NCBI GenBank assembly: GCA_012838425.1
Contig: DUPG01000001.1
Coordinates: 1-64,000 of the forward strand
Reading direction: 5' to 3'
DNA length: 64,000 bases
Origin: Clostridiales bacterium
GTDB lineage: Bacteria > Bacillota > Clostridia > Christensenellales > CAG-138
Positions 62,758 through 64,000 of the stretch are shown in pieces. Numbering within the stretch: position 1 is the stretch's first letter; each line of letters starts with the position of its first letter. Under the pieces are notes generated by a model. That model had not been told where the DNA came from. It did no database searches and worked only from the letters and a program-made list of their open reading frames with translations. A program made the position numbers and the translations under genes.

Positions 62758-64000
62758 TCACTTCTCCGTTTTCACCGTTTAACTGCCGCATTTTCGCCAA
62801 TGCTTCTTCCTTACCGTCGAATATCAGCATTTCCAAGCCAATCTGCGGAGTAATCATGCCCATCTGCACCAGCTTGAACACTGTTTCGTTGTGCGCCATA
62901 ACGGAGAATCGGCTCTCCCTCTGCACCTTTACGCTTACCTTGAACTCTAAGGGGTAGTCGTCAATATCCCTGAATATGTCGCTCGAATACGCAACCTTGA
63001 TGCTGTTCACATATACGGGGCGTGAAAATACCGCGTACTCCCTTTCTACCTCAATTTCCATGCGAACTGCTTCTGCGAATGATGAGTGAACGCTTTTCGC
63101 TATCATACGGGAGCGCTTGTTGCTCATCTCCTGCAACGCCATTATTGCTGAAGCCGCTGTTACGCCATTAGCAGTTGAGCCGCGTGAGAACTCATTCGCG
63201 CCCGATTCCTCCTTCACATTGCCGCGCATACGCTCTATGTATTCGATTATATAGCCCGGCAGCGGAGCGGTTGAGAACCACTTTATGCCGTTTATGTTCT
63301 CGCCCGTATGCACCTGCTTTGACCAGTTGCAAAGGTCGTTTATATCAAAGCCCGATGCGGAGCTTACGAGCAGCTTGTTATGCGATGCCATAAGCGCGTT
63401 TTTGATAACTATTTGGTCTAACTTATCCGAAAGCCTTTGCTGCTGTTCGAACACATCGCAGAAGCCGTAGCCCAATATGCAGCCCTTACGCGGGAAAAGC
63501 GCAGTTACCACAAAAGGATACCTGCCATGCGCAAAAAGCCCATATTCGTATGTTTCGCGGCTATCCTCCAATACTACCCTGCCGGCAACCTTAATCATAT
63601 GAACATTGTAGCGGCAGCGTACCGCGTCATACTCCCTTTTCCAGAACTCTATGAGCACCGCGCTTTCCTCTGAGGTATTCGCAGCTAAGGCAATCTCGTC
63701 AGCCACCATTTTTATTGCGTGCTTGGGGTAATGCTCATAATACCAGCTTATAGGGTGAACGCTGAACTTGATTATAGCGCGGCATTCGTCAACCGTTGAG
63801 GCGTTAGGGTCAAACATAATGCACCTGTTGTCAACATGACGAATATACGCGGCGCCAAGCCCCCAGTTGCTGTCGGGGTCAAAGCCTACCTCCTGTATCA
63901 TTGTTCCGCCTACTAAAAGGTCGTGAATGGCTTTTTCGTATTCGCGCTCATAGTTGCAGCCTATATGATTCTCGGAGATTACTGCTGTAAGCGCGTTTGC
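62744..64000 (-). CDS. Phage portal protein, 5-prime part missing
   Basis: Portal-type protein, the ring at the phage head vertex that takes up DNA. The frame is open to the window edge, so the N terminus lies beyond it; 418 codons are visible. It has WKREYDAVRCRYNVHMIKV, FARGRYPF-like FAHGRYPFVVTALFPRKG, and GIKWFSTAPLPGYIIEYIERM, with a C-terminal MAHNETVFKLVQMGMITPQI stretch; these fit P22-type portals. Terminase and protease genes would be expected beyond the edge. Part of a prophage or prophage remnant at the right boundary. Confidence 0.65.
   Translation of the reverse strand, partial: ANALTAVISENHIGCNYEREYEKAIHDLLVGGTMIQEVGFDPDSNWGLGAAYIRHVDNRCIMFDPNASTVDECRAIIKFSVHPISWYYEHYPKHAIKMVADEIALAANTSEESAVLIEFWKREYDAVRCRYNVHMIKVAGRVVLEDSRETYEYGLFAHGRYPFVVTALFPRKGCILGYGFCDVFEQQQRLSDKLDQIVIKNALMASHNKLLVSSASGFDINDLCNWSKQVHTGENINGIKWFSTAPLPGYIIEYIERMRGNVKEESGANEFSRGSTANGVTAASAIMALQEMSNKRSRMIAKSVHSSFAEAVRMEIEVEREYAVFSRPVYVNSIKVAYSSDIFRDIDDYPLEFKVSVKVQRESRFSVMAHNETVFKLVQMGMITPQIGLEMLIFDGKEEALAKMRQLNGENGEVNEQR

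Noticed and set aside
62252-62957. Long overlapping frames of up to 209 codons through the hairpin array
   Set aside because: The residues repeat every seven codons because the DNA repeats every about 21 bases. They overlap the portal and small phage genes on the other strand.

Overview
The window looks like chromosome of an anaerobic, low-to-mid GC Firmicute of the class Clostridia, probably gut- or rumen-associated. The evidence is an oxygen-sensitive NrdDG ribonucleotide reductase, a complete lysine-to-crotonyl-CoA fermentation operon, Gram-positive-type secretion and wall-anchor signals, a SpoVB-like flippase, strong Shine-Dalgarno sites, and dockerin/cohesin-like surface proteins. The species cannot be named from sequence alone. 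No large island of foreign composition is obvious, but a phage portal gene runs off the right edge.

Layout. 0.2-3.1 kb: nrdD-nrdG behind a promoter overlapped by two NrdR-like boxes. 3.2-5.4 kb: ruvCAB. 5.5-10.7 kb: a coiled-coil DivIVA-like protein, a zinc-ribbon membrane protein, a SulP anion transporter and an unknown membrane protein. 10.8-11.7 kb: rpsO and tRNA-Leu(UAA). 12.2-20.2 kb: promoter, lysine riboswitch, then kal-kce-kdd-kamA-kamD-kamE-crt-hbd. 20.4-21.3 kb: an EamA transporter. 21.3-30.2 kb: two related repeat blocks of about 310 bp, in opposite orientation, enclose parE-parC, an SH3/peptidoglycan-binding protein, a short pyruvate-kinase-like protein and murA. 30.2-38.8 kb: DegV, a cysteine hydrolase, a PIG-V-like membrane protein, a PRC-barrel protein, VanW, a membrane protein and an EF-G-like GTPase. 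39-47.8 kb: class A PBP, a type-4-like uracil-DNA glycosylase, RqcH/NFACT, SpoVB-like flippase and a secreted protein. 48-58.5 kb: a surface-protein region with two dockerin proteins, three wall-anchored cohesin-like proteins, a PIN-LRR protein, a nitroreductase and a lipoprotein. 58.6-62.2 kb: a DUF4003-like protein, pyrB and a dihydroorotase-type amidohydrolase. 62.2-62.6 kb: a hairpin repeat array. 62.6-64 kb: phage genes.

How the genes work together. In the kam operon KamA makes beta-lysine, KamDE moves the other amino group, Kdd oxidises, Kce transfers the product to CoA, and Kal deaminates 3-aminobutyryl-CoA to crotonyl-CoA; Crt and Hbd connect this to acetoacetyl-CoA. A lysine riboswitch ahead of a catabolic operon would be expected to switch expression on when lysine is present. 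The best candidate for an undescribed system is the 49-57.7 kb cluster: five related cohesin-like modules (two in tandem plus a dockerin in one protein, three on separate wall-anchored proteins) and a second dockerin protein, with no glycoside hydrolase nearby. It resembles a minimal cellulosome-like surface assembly of unknown purpose.

Two families of short palindromic repeats occupy many intergenic gaps and explain many apparent small ORFs there.
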